Of a stretch of 64,000 bases of DNA, positions 34,994 through 44,684 are shown one piece after another (positions within the stretch are counted from its first letter, which is position 1; each line of letters starts with the position of its first letter). The stretch comes from Gammaproteobacteria bacterium (GTDB taxonomy: Bacteria; Pseudomonadota; Gammaproteobacteria; Steroidobacterales; Woeseiaceae). The DNA is taken from the NCBI GenBank assembly GCA_013151645.1, contig JAADHU010000069.1:62001-126000 (forward strand). Reading direction: 5' to 3'. The translations under genes and the position numbers were made by a program. The notes below the pieces were generated by a model. It made no database searches. It saw nothing but the letters and a program-made list of their open reading frames with translations, and had not been told where the DNA came from.

Positions 34994-35637
34994 AAATGAT
35001 TCTAACCAGGATCGTTTTTCTCTCGCTCCTCGCGGCCTGTTCGCGCTCGACGCCGGTCAACAATGGGGTTTATATGTTGCTCGATACATCAGGTACCTAT
35101 CGACAAGAGCTGCAAAAAGCGGAACAGATTATTCGCTATACACTGTCGCACCTCGATGCGACGGACAGTTTCGCGGTGGCGCGAATCGATACCGGCAGTT
35201 TTAGCGAGAAGGATATCGTTGCAAAAGCGTCATTCGATGATCGGCCGAGTACCATCAATCGACAAAAACGGATGTTCGCCGAAAAGATTGGGGCGTTCGT
35301 CGATAGCGTTCAATCGTCACCGTACACCGATATTACCGGCGGCTTGCTGCAAGCGATCGAATATCTCAATGAGAAGGAAACACAGAACAAAACAATTCTG
35401 ATTTTTTCGGATATGAAGGAGGATTTGCAGGACGGCTATTTGCGGGATATCGATTTCGACCTGAACGGATTCGACGTGATCGCTTTGAACGTGACCAAGC
35501 TGCGCAGTGACAACATTGACCCGCGGGAATACCTGTTGCGGCTGACCCAATGGCAATCCCGAGTCGAAAAATCCGGTGGCCACTGGCGGGTTGTCAATGA
35601 CCTGGATGGTCTTGAGGGCATTCTTCAGGGGCAGTGA
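34990..35637 (+). CDS. VWA-domain lipoprotein
   Basis: 215 residues from ATG at 34990, overlapping the upstream stop by four bases. The lipobox is LLAAC (Cys17). A von Willebrand A domain follows: a strand and MIDAS-like motif LLDTSGTYRQ (31-40; Asp-Thr-Ser, then a Thr where many have Ser), a second strand SFAVARIDTG, and a C-terminal block LIFSDMKEDL. Metal-dependent adhesion through the MIDAS is plausible. Translational coupling points to a complex with the six-helix protein. Confidence 0.72.
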   Translation: MKMILTRIVFLSLLAACSRSTPVNNGVYMLLDTSGTYRQELQKAEQIIRYTLSHLDATDSFAVARIDTGSFSEKDIVAKASFDDRPSTINRQKRMFAEKIGAFVDSVQSSPYTDITGGLLQAIEYLNEKETQNKTILIFSDMKEDLQDGYLRDIDFDLNGFDVIALNVTKLRSDNIDPREYLLRLTQWQSRVEKSGGHWRVVNDLDGLEGILQGQ

Positions 35638-35866
35638 GCGCGGTTTTCGACGTTATGTAATACCGGTACCGGCATCTGTAACGGCGCCGGTCGCTGCAAA
35701 GGTGTAGCCATTTTGCGACGTCTGGACGTCGTACGGAAATTGCGGGAAAGTAGAGCGCACAGCTTCCCTGCGTGCGGCGAGAAGGAGTTGAGGATTTAGG
35801 GCAAGGGATGCACTATTGCAATAGTCCATGCATGCGGCGGGGGTAAATTCACATTGAGCGTATGGC

Positions 35867-37138
35867 ATGTATATAAAAGACTCCGAATCAGCGGCGCGGC
35901 CGCGTAGTACACAGCACTCACCGGCCGAGTTTGTTCAGTACCGGTCACAACAGGAAGCATTCAGATTCTTACGCGAGGTGTTGGCGTCGGAACAGGGCGT
36001 TGGCCTTTTGCACGGTCCGGAATTGTCCGGAAAATCAACGCTGGCTCGTCGATTTATTCAGGAACTTCCGAAGAATCTGGCGGTGGCTGCCGTCGATGGC
36101 GCCCGTCTGAGGACGCCGGATTTTCTCGCCGAGGTACTCGCACAATTCGGCTATGAAGTGGCGCTGGAATCTTCGGACGAATTACTCAGCATGCTAAGCG
36201 TTTTCCTGGTACAGCAAGCTCGGGCCCATCAACCTCCGGTTCTGATTCTCGAAAATATTCACAGCATGTATCCGAGCGCACTGTGTGCGCTTTGTAAATT
36301 GGCGGCGTTGACCATTCACCGGCGATACACGTTACGCATTATTCTTATAAGCAATCGTCCGATTCGACAAATACTCGCATCGCCTGGACTCCGAACCATT
36401 GCGGAGCGTTTGCTGGGTGATTTCCAGCTTGGGCCGCTGACGGCAAAAGAAACGCTGGTCTATCTTTATGCCAAAGCTGAGGCGTTTGGTGTAGAACGAC
36501 CGGACAATCTGTTTTCAGTCGATACCTGTGACAAATTGCATCTGGCGTCGGGTGGCTTGCCGGGTGAACTGGATAACATTGCAATGTCGGCGATTGCCCG
36601 TGCTGCTGAGTCGTCGACTCAACTCGAAAAAATTGACAGCCAGGCGATACACCAGGCATTGAGCGCAGGCGATGAAACCGTCGAAACGGTCTTGAAATCG
36701 CTGCAGGATCTACCGAAGCTGTTGATCACCCGCAATGGCAAGACACTGCAGGAGATCGAACTGGATGCGAGTAAGTCGCTGGTCGGCCGGTCGTCGTTGA
36801 GCGATGTGTTTATTGACGATGAATTTATCAGCAAGCACCACGCAATGTTTGTTCGAGCCAACGGTGCCCTGCATATTCTCGATCTGAATAGTCGAAACGG
36901 GACCTACGTTAATTCACAGCGGGTCAAGACGCGCGTGTTGCGGCATGAAGATATCATTTCACTCGGCAATCACCGTATTAAGGTCATCGATAACAACAGT
37001 CGCGGCCGGGTAGAGCGGGTCTCGTTCGATATGGCTGACACAGCGGCCATGAAAAACATCGCTGACATGAGGCGGCAACACGAACGCGAAGGGTTGCAGC
37101 ATACGGCGCTGATGGCTGCAGGACAACGATTGGACTAA
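35867..37138 (+). CDS. GspA/ExeA-like AAA ATPase fused to an FHA domain
   Basis: 423 residues from ATG at 35867. Residues 24-250 form an AAA-type ATPase with Walker A GPELSGKST (50-58) and Walker B VLILENIH (125-132), as in ExeA/GspA and transposition-helper ATPases. An FHA domain covers about 285-375 with the phosphothreonine-binding triad in GRSS, SKHH and NSRNGT. There is no signal peptide or membrane helix. Fusion of ExeA-like ATPase and FHA suggests phospho-dependent assembly. It follows the VWA gene by 229 bp on the same strand and may be part of that module. Confidence 0.75.
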   Translation: MYIKDSESAARPRSTQHSPAEFVQYRSQQEAFRFLREVLASEQGVGLLHGPELSGKSTLARRFIQELPKNLAVAAVDGARLRTPDFLAEVLAQFGYEVALESSDELLSMLSVFLVQQARAHQPPVLILENIHSMYPSALCALCKLAALTIHRRYTLRIILISNRPIRQILASPGLRTIAERLLGDFQLGPLTAKETLVYLYAKAEAFGVERPDNLFSVDTCDKLHLASGGLPGELDNIAMSAIARAAESSTQLEKIDSQAIHQALSAGDETVETVLKSLQDLPKLLITRNGKTLQEIELDASKSLVGRSSLSDVFIDDEFISKHHAMFVRANGALHILDLNSRNGTYVNSQRVKTRVLRHEDIISLGNHRIKVIDNNSRGRVERVSFDMADTAAMKNIADMRRQHEREGLQHTALMAAGQRLD

Positions 37139-37168
37139 GCCACTACCCAGGGATGTATTTCAGCTGTT

Positions 37169-37969
37169 TCAGGTCGTGAAGGGCTGCCGGTTTTTCCGAT
37201 TGACCACTAGAAGTCCGAGTAGCGTCAAGAAACCGAGACCACCACCGCCACCGCCGGAGCTTGGTGGTGGGAGCGTACCGCCACCGGAACCGGCGGTGCT
37301 GAGCGGCGGGTTGAGTCCCGCCGCACTGTCGACCGTTGAGTCAAATATAGTGACGCTGTTGACGATGACGTAGTTGGTCTCATCGAGTGGATCATTGCTC
37401 CTGTCACCGCGCAGCGGTATTTCCGTAAAGGCACCGTTGAGATCGGACCGGGGCAAGGCCGCGATCTCGTCCAGGACGTCCATGCCGTTGCCGACGACTT
37501 CACCGAACGCGGTGAATCCGCCATTCTGGGTATCCAGTCCGTTCGCGCCGCCGCTGTTATCGGCGAGGTTGAAAAACCACTGGTTCGTTGCGCTATTGGG
37601 GTCTCCGCCCAACTTCGCCATGGATATGGTGCCGCGGACATTGGCGAAAACCGGTTCGTTGACCACTGCCGGATTTGCCGGGATTGAATTGACCTGAAAA
37701 CTCTGTGTGTCGAGGAAGAAACCGCCACCTTGCACAATGAATCCCGGAACGGAGCGGTGATAAATCGAACCGTTGTAGGCGCCGGAATTTACGTAGTCGA
37801 GAAAATTGGCAACCGTTTCCGGCGTATCGTTGTCATAGAGGTTGACTTGAAACGTCCCCACAACCGTGTCGAACTCAACAATTGTTGCGCTTGCAATCTG
37901 GGGGCCGATAGACATGCTGAAAATCAGGGCTGCGAGCCCGAGGCTGCGCCGGCAAGTAGGTGTTTTCAT
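37169..37969 (-). CDS. Exported cyclophilin-type peptidyl-prolyl isomerase with GlyGly-CTERM tail
   Basis: 266 residues from ATG at 37969. A signal peptide ends IASAT. The cyclophilin core is clear: FQVNLYDNDTPETVANFLDYV, YHRSVPGFIVQGGG, ATNQWFFNLADN and FTAFGEVVGNGM. The C-terminus is SGGGGGG followed by a hydrophobic helix and a basic end (VNRKNRQ), the GlyGly-CTERM signal used by rhombosortase. It should be cleaved and either secreted or surface-attached. No rhombosortase gene is visible here, so that enzyme would have to lie elsewhere in the genome. The next gene is convergent, 30 bp away. Confidence 0.85.
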   Translation of the reverse strand: MKTPTCRRSLGLAALIFSMSIGPQIASATIVEFDTVVGTFQVNLYDNDTPETVANFLDYVNSGAYNGSIYHRSVPGFIVQGGGFFLDTQSFQVNSIPANPAVVNEPVFANVRGTISMAKLGGDPNSATNQWFFNLADNSGGANGLDTQNGGFTAFGEVVGNGMDVLDEIAALPRSDLNGAFTEIPLRGDRSNDPLDETNYVIVNSVTIFDSTVDSAAGLNPPLSTAGSGGGTLPPPSSGGGGGGLGFLTLLGLLVVNRKNRQPFTT

Positions 37970-38113
37970 AATGGGGTTCTCGTTGGTTTCGTATTCTGGT
38001 TTCTTATTACAGAGCCCCGACAGGCGGTAGCTGTTGCGAATATACAGTACTAGACATCAGTCGACTGCGTTGGTTCAGCATGGCATTTGTGTTACCGGAA
38101 CCGGTGCTCGACG

Positions 38114-39538
38114 TTAGTCGATCGAAATCGATTTCAAAACTTCGCGAGTAAGATCCCAGCGATCGAAACCCTGGCGCCCGTAGTCCAGTCCGCGGCGTAC
38201 GATGACGACGTCATGCGACGGGACGACGATCACGTACTGGCCGCGATTACCGGCCGTCGCGTAGGCGTCCTTCGGCACATCCGTCCTGTTGTCGGGCACC
38301 AGCCACCACTGACCGCCATAGAAATTGCCGCTCTTGGCCGTTGCCGGGGCCGGCGTGCGTACGAAACGAATCCACTCCTCGGAGAGCAGTTGTTCGCCGT
38401 CCCAAATTCCATTTTGTAAATAGAGCAATCCGAAGCGTGCCAGGTCACGGGCGTTGGTATAGACCTGGCTGCTCAGGATGAAATCACCAAAACGATCCAT
38501 GCTCAGCAGGGTATTGCGCATGCCGATGCGGTCGAGGAGGGCACGGCGCGGGTAGTGGTGATAGCTCGTCTCATCGCCCAGCGCGCGTTTCATGGCGTAG
38601 GTGGCGAGTAAAGTGTCGTAATTTTCGTAGTCCCAGTAGGTTCCGGGTTCGCGTACAAGTCCGCGACTTCTCGCACCATTCACCGAGCTGGCACCCGCCC
38701 AATAAGCAAGACCGGAGCCCGTCGCGTATTCCATGCGAGCATTGTCGACCGGATACAGTCCGCTGGACATGTTCAGTACGTGGCGAAGCGTGATGGCATT
38801 GCGCGGGTCGCTTTCGGTCGAACCAAGGTCTGGCAGCCATTCGAAGCCAAGCGGTGCATCCAGCTCCATTTTTCCGGCGTCGACCAACATACCGAACAAG
38901 GTGACTGCAATGCTCTTGGCGGTGGACCAGGTACGCGTGCGCGTCTGTCTGTCGATGCCGTGTGCATACCGTTCGAGAACGATCTCGCCGCGGTGCAGCA
39001 CGATCAGGCTCAAAGTATCCTGCTCCGAACTGTCGCGATCAAAGGCCCAGTCCGAGGCAGCCCGAAGCCTGGCTGCGTCGACGCTTGCCGGCAATGGCCT
39101 TTCGATGAGCAGATCCCCATTGGGCCAGGCGACGGTGTTCGAGTCGCCATCAGGAGGCGGCCGATTCTGAATCGGCAGGTCGTCAATATCGTCGAACGTC
39201 TGCTGCGGTGACATGACAATGCAGCCGATGCCGTCCCGAAAAGCCGCACGCACGACGGGTCCCGAGGCTGCGCCGCCAACAGCAACGGCTTTTCGCAGCC
39301 AGTCAATCACGTAGTCGCCGCCATTGGCGTCGCCAACGGGTTCTTTCAAATACGCCAGTTCCTGCTTGAAAACGAGTTTGAGGGTACGCTCGGAGGTGAA
39401 CAGGCCGTTGCACATCAGTACAGCTTGTACGCCGTTGCTGATCATTGAGCGGTTGGCGGTGAAATAGTCGTAAGTGTCCGCTTGTTGCGCGTTGACGGGC
39501 AGTGCGAGGAATGCAAGCAATAACAGAGTTCGGGGCAT
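38114..39538 (-). CDS. Exported serine hydrolase, NylB/EstB-like S12 fold
   Basis: 474 residues from ATG at 39538; this start opens a signal peptide ending PVNAQ. An N-terminal extension of about 150 residues precedes the hydrolase. The active-site motif STAK is at 205-208, followed by YEN within a DYENYD segment and a C-terminal RGQY-type strand. The extension plus STAK is typical of the nylon-oligomer hydrolase/EstB group of S12 enzymes. Substrates may be esters or oligoamides; not assignable. The gene is divergent from rhlE and shares its upstream region. Confidence 0.85.
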   Translation of the reverse strand: MPRTLLLLAFLALPVNAQQADTYDYFTANRSMISNGVQAVLMCNGLFTSERTLKLVFKQELAYLKEPVGDANGGDYVIDWLRKAVAVGGAASGPVVRAAFRDGIGCIVMSPQQTFDDIDDLPIQNRPPPDGDSNTVAWPNGDLLIERPLPASVDAARLRAASDWAFDRDSSEQDTLSLIVLHRGEIVLERYAHGIDRQTRTRTWSTAKSIAVTLFGMLVDAGKMELDAPLGFEWLPDLGSTESDPRNAITLRHVLNMSSGLYPVDNARMEYATGSGLAYWAGASSVNGARSRGLVREPGTYWDYENYDTLLATYAMKRALGDETSYHHYPRRALLDRIGMRNTLLSMDRFGDFILSSQVYTNARDLARFGLLYLQNGIWDGEQLLSEEWIRFVRTPAPATAKSGNFYGGQWWLVPDNRTDVPKDAYATAGNRGQYVIVVPSHDVVIVRRGLDYGRQGFDRWDLTREVLKSISID

Positions 39539-39650
39539 GAGCGGGCGGTCCGCGGAGATTGGCAATAGTACTGGAATATAACTGATGCAAGAAAGCGGCG
39601 ACAGGCCCATGAAAATTCTGGCAATTTACCCTTCCATTTAAAAATACACC

Positions 39651-39659
39651 TGCTATAGT
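39651..39659 (+). promoter_or_regulatory. Extended -10 promoter of rhlE
   Basis: TGCTATAGT is an extended -10 box (TGnTATAnT) about 150 bp before the rhlE start. The transcript would have a long leader with a C/G-rich hairpin (CCGCGGCCTCCGGAGTCC followed by TTTT near 39710-39735), which could attenuate or stabilise it. Confidence 0.4.
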
Positions 39660-39811
39660 CCGCTCCGTCCTGGTGCACTTCGGTCTGCGCCACTCACTCC
39701 GCCCCCGCAAATCCGCGGCCTCCGGAGTCCTTTTAGAATTACCAGCCTGGACCGAACCCAACGTGGCGCGAGCTTCGCAATCGGGTCGGGCGTCCTTGGA
39801 GTACAAAATCA

Positions 39812-41110
39812 ATGTTATTTAAAGAACTCGGCCTTTCGGCCGAATTGCTGCGCGCGATCGACAAACAGGGTTACAACGAAGCAACCCCGATCCAGCAGAA
39901 GGCGATCCCGCTCGTTATGTCGGGGCGCGATGTCCTCGCCGGTGCACAAACCGGCACGGGCAAGACGGCGGGTTTTACCCTGCCGTTGCTACAACACCTG
40001 CAACAGTCAAATGAGAACAGACGCAGTATTCGCGCTCTGGTTCTGACGCCGACACGCGAACTCGCAGCCCAGGTGGGTGAGAGCGTGCGCGATTACGGCT
40101 GTTACCTGCCGTTCAAAACGGCGGTCATTTTCGGCGGCGTCAGCATTAATACGCAGTTTGCGAAGCTGAAGAAAGGCGTCGACGTTATCGTTGCTACGCC
40201 GGGTCGACTGCTGGACCACCTTCAACAGGGCACCATCGACCTGTCCAAAATCGATATTCTCGTGCTGGACGAAGCCGATCGCATGCTTGACATGGGCTTT
40301 ATTCGAGACATCCGCAAAATATTCAAGTACTTGCCGAAAAAGCGGCAGACACTCTTGTTTTCAGCAACGTTCTCGGATGATATTCGCCGCCTTGCGGCCG
40401 ATTTGCTCGATAAACCCACCGAAATTCAGGTGGCGACCCGCAACACGACGGCTGATCGCGTAAAACAATTAGTACATCCGGTGGACAAACGTCGCAAGCG
40501 CGAGCTTCTGTCGCATAAAATCGGTGTGGAAAACTGGCGCCAGGTGCTGGTATTTACGCGCACCAAACACGGTGCCAATCGTCTCGCCCAGCAGTTGAGC
40601 GACGATGGCATCGAGTCGTCAGCTATTCACGGCAACAAGTCGCAGGCTGCCCGCACGCGGGCCTTGAAGGAATTCAAAGAAGGAAAAATTCGCGTCCTGG
40701 TCGCAACGGACATTGCCGCTCGCGGTTTGGACATCGAGCGCTTGCCGCATGTCGTCAACTACGAGTTGCCGAACGTACCGGAAGACTATGTACATCGTAT
40801 CGGTCGTACCGCGCGGGCCGGGCAGGACGGTCACGCCGTATCGCTGGTTTGTGTGGATGAACTGAAACTGTTGCGTGATATTGAGAACTTGCTGAAACGC
40901 AAGATCGACAGCGAAATTATTGCCGGTTACGAGCCCGATCCGCGTATCAAAGCGGAGCCGATTCGAAACGGTCGGCAGCAGTCCGGAGGAAAACGGCCTG
41001 GCGCACGGCATAGCAATGGCGGCGCACACAAGAAAAAGCGACAGGGTGCCCCGAAAAACCGCGGCGGCCAGCGTCAGCGTTCCGCCGGACGCCAACGTCG
41101 TACCGGATAA
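39812..41110 (+). CDS. rhlE: DEAD-box RNA helicase RhlE
   Basis: 432 residues from ATG at 39812, after GGAG with ten-base spacing. All helicase motifs are present: Q motif TPIQQKAIP, motif I AQTGTGKT (45-52), DEAD (153-156), SATFSD, and motif VI region [10 protein letters not shown]. The C-terminus from about 380 is basic and low-complexity (GGKRPG, KKKRQG, GQRQRS), as in RhlE-type proteins. RhlE works in 50S assembly and RNA turnover, and often responds to cold. A REP pair starts eight bases past the stop. An unusually long leader separates it from the putative promoter. Confidence 0.93.
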   Translation: MLFKELGLSAELLRAIDKQGYNEATPIQQKAIPLVMSGRDVLAGAQTGTGKTAGFTLPLLQHLQQSNENRRSIRALVLTPTRELAAQVGESVRDYGCYLPFKTAVIFGGVSINTQFAKLKKGVDVIVATPGRLLDHLQQGTIDLSKIDILVLDEADRMLDMGFIRDIRKIFKYLPKKRQTLLFSATFSDDIRRLAADLLDKPTEIQVATRNTTADRVKQLVHPVDKRRKRELLSHKIGVENWRQVLVFTRTKHGANRLAQQLSDDGIESSAIHGNKSQAARTRALKEFKEGKIRVLVATDIAARGLDIERLPHVVNYELPNVPEDYVHRIGRTARAGQDGHAVSLVCVDELKLLRDIENLLKRKIDSEIIAGYEPDPRIKAEPIRNGRQQSGGKRPGARHSNGGAHKKKRQGAPKNRGGQRQRSAGRQRRTG

Positions 41111-41117
41111 CTAATTT

Positions 41118-41180
41118 GCAGGAGCGTCTCCTGAGGCGCGACCAGGCTCAAAAGCTTCGCGCCTCAGGAGACGCTCCTAC
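41118..41180. repeat. Inverted REP pair between convergent genes
   Basis: Two 24-bp arms (41118-41141 and 41157-41180) of the unit GTAGGAGCGTCTCCTGAGGCGCGA in opposite orientation, identical at 23 of 24 positions, around a 15-base loop. The 5' tetranucleotide GTAG plus imperfect palindrome is the REP pattern moved by RAYT transposases. It serves as a 3'-end hairpin for rhlE and for the lipase gene. The lipase stop codon (CTA at 41177-41179) lies in the arm. Confidence 0.85.
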
Positions 41181-42544
41181 TGGTCGACGCTTAGCAATGC
41201 ATGCAGAAGGTTGTTCTGGAAGTCGATGTTACCCGTGAGACTCGCGTGGGTTTCGCAGAGAAACATCGGGTAGTCGAGTGGGAAAAAGCTGTACTTGTGT
41301 CGTGCGACCGTAGGGTCAAAGGTCTGTCGTGCCAGCAAGGATGCCTTGGTGACCACACCGTCGCCGGGTTCCAGCATGAGCTTTTCGTAATCGATATTCG
41401 GCAACGGGTGTTTGATTTCCTTCGGGAACAGCCTCACTTTGGAAACGCCATCGATTTCCTCGACGACGATGCGTGCCGGTGTCGGCTCGCAACTGCCGCC
41501 GAAAACGACGTACTTCACTTTAGGCGCCTCAATTGGCACGGTCAGCGACCAGCTAAAACGCCGCGCTCTTTCCAGGTTCTTGCGGAAGTAGCGCCGTAGC
41601 AGCCAAAGATAGGCTTTGGCATCTGCGGGATCTTCATAGCGCTCGTAGATGCGCTGCTCTACTTCGGGATCGAAGACCGAGAAATTGAATTGCCGCCAGA
41701 AGTTGTAGTCGAACTGGTCGCGTTTCAGTGGTTTTCCGCTGGTGGTGACGAACCAGTCGACGATCGCATGCGGGAGAACCTGGTAGGTGCTCGGAAAAGT
41801 TGCCACGACTTCGGTCGGGATGGTGCCAATAATTACGCGGTAGCCGCGCATGAGCGTACGCAGGGCACCGGCCGAGCCAAGGTTTGGCGTGCCCAGCAGC
41901 ATGACCCGTCGAATTTTCTGCGCGCCGGCCTGAGTGACCGGAAAATCGTTGCCATTGAGGACATCGACGGTGCCATAACGTACGTAGTAACGAGTGATTA
42001 AACCGCCGAGGCTGTGCGCAATGATATCGACTTCGAGATCGGGTTTTCCGTAGTCCGCCCGAATCTGCTCGATGAACGCGTCGAGCCGACGAGCCGAATC
42101 GACAATGTCCAGTCGCCAGTCATAGGAGAACGTGTAGTAACGACGCTCCAGGCCGCCATTGGGTATGCCGGGCTCAGAGGCCCGGTAGCCCGCGGCCGCC
42201 TCGAGTACCTCCAGGATTCGCCCGTAGAAATCGACGCCACCGATGACTTCAGCAATGCCGGAGGGCTGCAAAACGGATTCTGCCGGTGCCATGGTGAGCG
42301 GGTCAATCTCGAGTTCAAGACGCTGATAGTTGCTGAAGACCAGCTTGTTTAGTGCGCCGGGCCAGGCCTCGATGCCCGTGTTCTGGTCGCTCAGCCGGCC
42401 GCCGAGCGCGCCGTGAATGATGATAACGGGCGGTTGCTCCACGACGCCATGCTGGTTTCCGTAGAGTCGAACAAGGTCCGGCTTTGTCGTCGCACAGCCG
42501 GCGAGAATGAACAAGCCGAACAGGAACAGGCTTTTGGCTTTCAT
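41177..42544 (-). CDS. LCAT/lipase-like alpha/beta hydrolase lipoprotein
   Basis: 455 residues from ATG at 42544. The leader has lipobox LAGC (Cys17). The fold shows as PPVIIIHGALGG, a YTFSYDWR segment and the nucleophile elbow IIAHSLGGL; together these fit the lecithin:cholesterol acyltransferase/PGAP1-like group. A PGDGVVTKAS segment in the later part supplies the catalytic Asp region and a late ETHAS the His. It would act on phospholipid or other acyl esters at the envelope. Its stop codon lies in the REP arm shared with rhlE. The upstream TolB/TPR gene is 19 bp away on the same strand, so the two are probably co-transcribed. Confidence 0.82.
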   Translation of the reverse strand: MKAKSLFLFGLFILAGCATTKPDLVRLYGNQHGVVEQPPVIIIHGALGGRLSDQNTGIEAWPGALNKLVFSNYQRLELEIDPLTMAPAESVLQPSGIAEVIGGVDFYGRILEVLEAAAGYRASEPGIPNGGLERRYYTFSYDWRLDIVDSARRLDAFIEQIRADYGKPDLEVDIIAHSLGGLITRYYVRYGTVDVLNGNDFPVTQAGAQKIRRVMLLGTPNLGSAGALRTLMRGYRVIIGTIPTEVVATFPSTYQVLPHAIVDWFVTTSGKPLKRDQFDYNFWRQFNFSVFDPEVEQRIYERYEDPADAKAYLWLLRRYFRKNLERARRFSWSLTVPIEAPKVKYVVFGGSCEPTPARIVVEEIDGVSKVRLFPKEIKHPLPNIDYEKLMLEPGDGVVTKASLLARQTFDPTVARHKYSFFPLDYPMFLCETHASLTGNIDFQNNLLHALLSVDQ

Positions 42545-42563
42545 CGCCGGTATCGATGAGTCG

Positions 42564-44684
42564 CTAAAGAGCGGTCACGCGGTCGATGGGATCGAGACCG
42601 AGAATCGCACGTTGCTCGTTGATCTTGTCGGCGAGACGCGTTCGCATCGTGACAAAACGCGGATTGTCGGCCAGTGATGCGAAAATGGGCTGCGACCAGT
42701 CGAGGGCGGGGTTGCCGCGGAAGCCACGGTCAACGGCTAACTCCAGTTGGCTGATCGCTTCTTCGTCGCGTCCAGCGAGTGCCAGATAGGTTGCGTTTAA
42801 CACCATATTAACCATGTTATCGACACCCTGGGCGGCCAATTCTGACATGGCGTTATCAACCAGCAACATAGCGTCTTCAAATCGTCCGCTATTGCCGGTC
42901 CGGGAGTATGCGAACGCAATTTCCATCATCTCGCCATAGCCATAAGCACCGTGCGGGTGTTCCGCTGCGAAATCGTCCAGGCTGGCCCAGCGTTCTTCGA
43001 GGTAGTCGACAAGCTCCTGACTACGCTCCGCCCGATTGAGCAAGCCAAACAAGTTGCCGACGAATCCTTCCCGCGCCAGTTTGTAAGCCAGCTCAAATGC
43101 CTCATCGCGACGACCGAGAGCATCCAGTGCATCCACCCTGAAAAAATCCAGTCCCTCTTCCTCGATGCGCTCGGGTTGGTGGGTTTGCAGCAAGCCGATG
43201 GTGAGCGCGAACTGCGCGTTAATGTCCGTGGGCGCGAGTTCATAGGCTCGCCTCGCCAGCGGAAGTCCGTGCGCTGACTGGCCGCTCATATAATCCAGCA
43301 AGGCTTCCGCCCGGAATACATGCGGGTCGTTAGGCTCGTATTCGCGGAACCGGTCGATTAGCGCGCGCGCTTCGTCGTCTCGTCCAAAGGCAAGGAATGC
43401 ACCGACGGCATTGCCGAACGCGGGTCGATACAAGGGGTCTCTTTCCCCCATATCTTCGAGGATACGCATGGCCGCGAGTGGTTGACCAGAGGCCGCGAGG
43501 ACGTTTTGCAACCAGTTGCTTGCGTTGATTAAATTGGGATTGATCGACAAGGCTTTGGTCAGTGCGTCGATCGCCTGCTCGTATTGAGAGGGCTGATCGC
43601 TGTAATACAAGCCCAGGCTTGCCCAACCCTCCGCGAGCTCCGGGTCCAGTTCCAGCGCGCGATCGATAAAGCGTTTCGATTGCGCCACCACCTCGACGTT
43701 TGGAATGGTCCCGTAACTGTCGTCCGATAGCAGTTGCATCGCGATCGCGCGCTGCGCATAAGCCGGGGCGTACCGGGGGTCCTTCGCGATGGCCTCATCA
43801 AGCAATTCCACCGCGGATTCCATGGTGCGCCGCGTTCGGCTATACAGCCGTTGTTTCGCCAGCAAATAGAGTTCGTAGACTTCCGGATCGGTACGCTGGC
43901 TGACCAGGTCCTCGAGTACTTCATCCAGCAGTTGCGTCTTCAATTGCCGCAGAATCTCGGTCGCAATCTCGTCCTGAACGGCGAAGACGTCCGTGAGTTG
44001 ACGGTCGTAGGTCTCAGACCACATATGAAAACCGTCTGCGACCTGGATAAGCTGGGCCGTAATGCGTACCTTCGTGCCGGACTTGCGCACCGAACCCTCG
44101 AGAATATGTTCGACACCCAGGGTATCGCCAATCTTGCGGAGGTCGTCGTTTCGTCCTTTAAAAGCGAACGACGACGTACGCCCAGCGACCTTCAATTCCT
44201 TTACCGAAGCCAGCGAATTGAGGATTTCCTCCGTAATACCGTCGGAGAAGAAATCCTGCTCGGGGTCAGAGCTCATGTTGACGAATGGCAGCACGGCGAT
44301 TGACTTGGTGACGGCGGTCTTGACCACCGGAGTTTCAGTGTCGTTGCTGAAACGGTCCATGAGCAACAAACCGACCGCTACGACCAGCACGGCGATGATG
44401 GAATAGTCCAGCTTGCGCCCGGTAACGTTGGTTATGGACTCGGAGCGATCAACATCGCTTTCTTTTTTCAGCCCCTCGGGTGTCAGTTCGAATGCCCAGG
44501 CAAAAATCAGGGCCGGTACAAAGCCGACGGCCAAAAAGACGAAAATAAGCTTTGGCGCCCACTCCGGCAAAGCCAGGATCGGCGTGATGACGTCCACGAC
44601 CTGTAGCAGGGCCCAGGTAGCGATTGTGTAGGCAATGCCAACTCGAAATACGTTGCGGCGTTTCAGCTCGACGAAAAAACTCAA
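42564..44684 (-). CDS. Membrane protein with TolB-like domain and TPRs
   Basis: 706 residues from ATG at 44684. Membrane helices lie at about residues 15-35, 45-65 and 95-110. Next comes a TolB-like/FlgO-like module (SIAVLPFVNMSSDPEQ, EEILNSLASVKELKVAGRTS, LEGSVRKSGTKVRITAQLI, about 127-270). The rest is TPR-like (AIDALTKALSINPNLIN and similar). Proteins of this layout are common in environmental gammaproteobacteria, often next to adenylate-cyclase or winged-helix regulators; here no regulator domain is fused. It probably senses or binds something in the periplasm through the TolB-like part. It is followed 19 bp later by the lipase gene. Confidence 0.75.
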   Translation of the reverse strand: MSFFVELKRRNVFRVGIAYTIATWALLQVVDVITPILALPEWAPKLIFVFLAVGFVPALIFAWAFELTPEGLKKESDVDRSESITNVTGRKLDYSIIAVLVVAVGLLLMDRFSNDTETPVVKTAVTKSIAVLPFVNMSSDPEQDFFSDGITEEILNSLASVKELKVAGRTSSFAFKGRNDDLRKIGDTLGVEHILEGSVRKSGTKVRITAQLIQVADGFHMWSETYDRQLTDVFAVQDEIATEILRQLKTQLLDEVLEDLVSQRTDPEVYELYLLAKQRLYSRTRRTMESAVELLDEAIAKDPRYAPAYAQRAIAMQLLSDDSYGTIPNVEVVAQSKRFIDRALELDPELAEGWASLGLYYSDQPSQYEQAIDALTKALSINPNLINASNWLQNVLAASGQPLAAMRILEDMGERDPLYRPAFGNAVGAFLAFGRDDEARALIDRFREYEPNDPHVFRAEALLDYMSGQSAHGLPLARRAYELAPTDINAQFALTIGLLQTHQPERIEEEGLDFFRVDALDALGRRDEAFELAYKLAREGFVGNLFGLLNRAERSQELVDYLEERWASLDDFAAEHPHGAYGYGEMMEIAFAYSRTGNSGRFEDAMLLVDNAMSELAAQGVDNMVNMVLNATYLALAGRDEEAISQLELAVDRGFRGNPALDWSQPIFASLADNPRFVTMRTRLADKINEQRAILGLDPIDRVTAL

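Noticed and set aside
35653-35868. 71-codon minus-strand frame between the VWA and AAA-FHA genes
   Set aside because: Starts within the start region of the AAA-FHA gene, has no ribosome site or family; the gap could instead hold a promoter.
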